Shown one piece after another: positions 63,785-64,000 of a stretch of 64,000 bases of DNA. The position numbers and the translations under genes are program-made. The notes beneath the pieces are model-generated. The model saw only the letters and a program-made list of their open reading frames with translations. It ran no database searches and was not told the DNA's origin. The stretch spans positions 1,140,501 to 1,204,500 of the forward strand of contig NZ_CP073720.1 of the NCBI RefSeq assembly GCF_025137375.1, given 5' to 3'. Within the stretch, counting starts at the first letter, position 1, and each line of letters begins with the position of its first letter. The DNA comes from Dactylosporangium fulvum (GTDB taxonomy: Bacteria > Actinomycetota > Actinomycetes > Mycobacteriales > Micromonosporaceae).

Positions 63785-63907
63785 CGCGGTCACCCCCCCA
63801 CACCGTGCACCCAGGTATACCGGGTACGACGCCGTGGCAGGCGGAAACGTTGCACTCTGCACCTGATTTCTTACCGAACCGCGACATTCGGTCCGGCCGA
63901 AGGGTGT

Positions 63908-64000
63908 TCAGCGGGGTGCGCGCGGTCCGGTGACAAACGTCCGGCCGTCCGGATACGGCCACGGATTGGCCACGCAGCCCTCCAGGCCGAACGTCTGCCG
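63908..64000 (-). CDS. C-terminal end of a gene entering from the right (partial)
   Basis: Reading the minus strand from 64000, 30 codons with strong G/C third-position bias (RQTFGLEGCVANPWPYPDGR...) end at TGA 63910-63908. This looks like the last residues of a gene whose body lies beyond the window. Too little is visible to name it, and a chance open frame cannot be excluded at this GC content. Confidence 0.4.
   Translation of the reverse strand, partial: RQTFGLEGCVANPWPYPDGRTFVTGPRAPR

Overview
The window is high-GC actinomycete DNA, most likely from the family Micromonosporaceae. The evidence is a mycothiol gene (mshB), GTP-dependent PEP carboxykinase, an Sdh1-type succinate dehydrogenase with a 273-residue anchor, a mycosin with ESX-like partners, frequent GTG starts, and many genes whose only start signal is a TANNNT -10 box 6-8 nt before the start codon (leaderless transcripts). 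It is chromosomal. No tRNA, rRNA, phage, IS element or CRISPR array is visible.

Layout. 1-8.6 kb: two GtrA-type membrane proteins, pckG, a Z-prenyl synthase, trehalose-phosphate phosphatase, a PIN-PhoH protein preceded by a 16-codon leader ORF, a CRP-type site, an anchored transglycosylase-like protein and a rhomboid protease. 8.6-14 kb: an FNR-type oxidoreductase, then a tightly coupled three-gene signalling operon (CHASE-PAS-PAS kinase, CheY-like regulator, receiver-PAS-kinase). 14-20.4 kb: a TetR repressor divergent from an epimerase with a clear operator between them, glpX, a DUF4245 protein, a 23-copy 14-bp minisatellite, and exonuclease VII genes split by an acetyltransferase gene. 20.5-26.5 kb: NarL/LuxR two-component system divergent from an ABC-2 gene exporter, then ispH. 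26.5-28.6 kb: almost gene-free and repeat-rich. 28.6-38 kb: rmuC, a Gly/Asp-tailed membrane protein, a TPR protein, a heterodimeric ABC exporter, and the alkylation-repair pair ada-alkA/ogt. 38-50 kb: a ten-repeat calcium-binding-type protein, an AAC(3)-like acetyltransferase, ychF, a degenerate pterin dehydratase homologue, NUDIX, DUF1990, sdhCAB, tldE-tldD and a true pterin dehydratase. 50-53 kb: a three-gene type VII secretion-associated operon with no secretion core. 53-58 kb: a wHTH protein of unknown role, an S9 peptidase, mshB and its coupled membrane gene. 59-64 kb: a GNAT protein, fdxA, and a diaminopimelate set (dapC, dapD, dapE).

Some genes group by function. pckG and glpX both belong to gluconeogenesis. 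dapC, dapD and dapE cover consecutive steps of succinylase-route lysine and peptidoglycan-precursor synthesis. xseA/xseB, ada-alkA/ogt and the NUDIX hydrolase are DNA-maintenance genes.

The least ordinary items are these. A family of intergenic hairpins (12-93 and 61527-61595) has a conserved loop and arms that differ but stay complementary. There is a predicted leaderless leader peptide in front of phoH. A protein consists almost wholly of ten exact 13-residue DxDxDG repeats. A pterin-dehydratase homologue has lost its catalytic histidines. dapC apparently starts at CTG. A lower-GC orphan mycosin operon is present. Start coordinates below are my choices from the sequence, and several differ from the longest possible reading frame.
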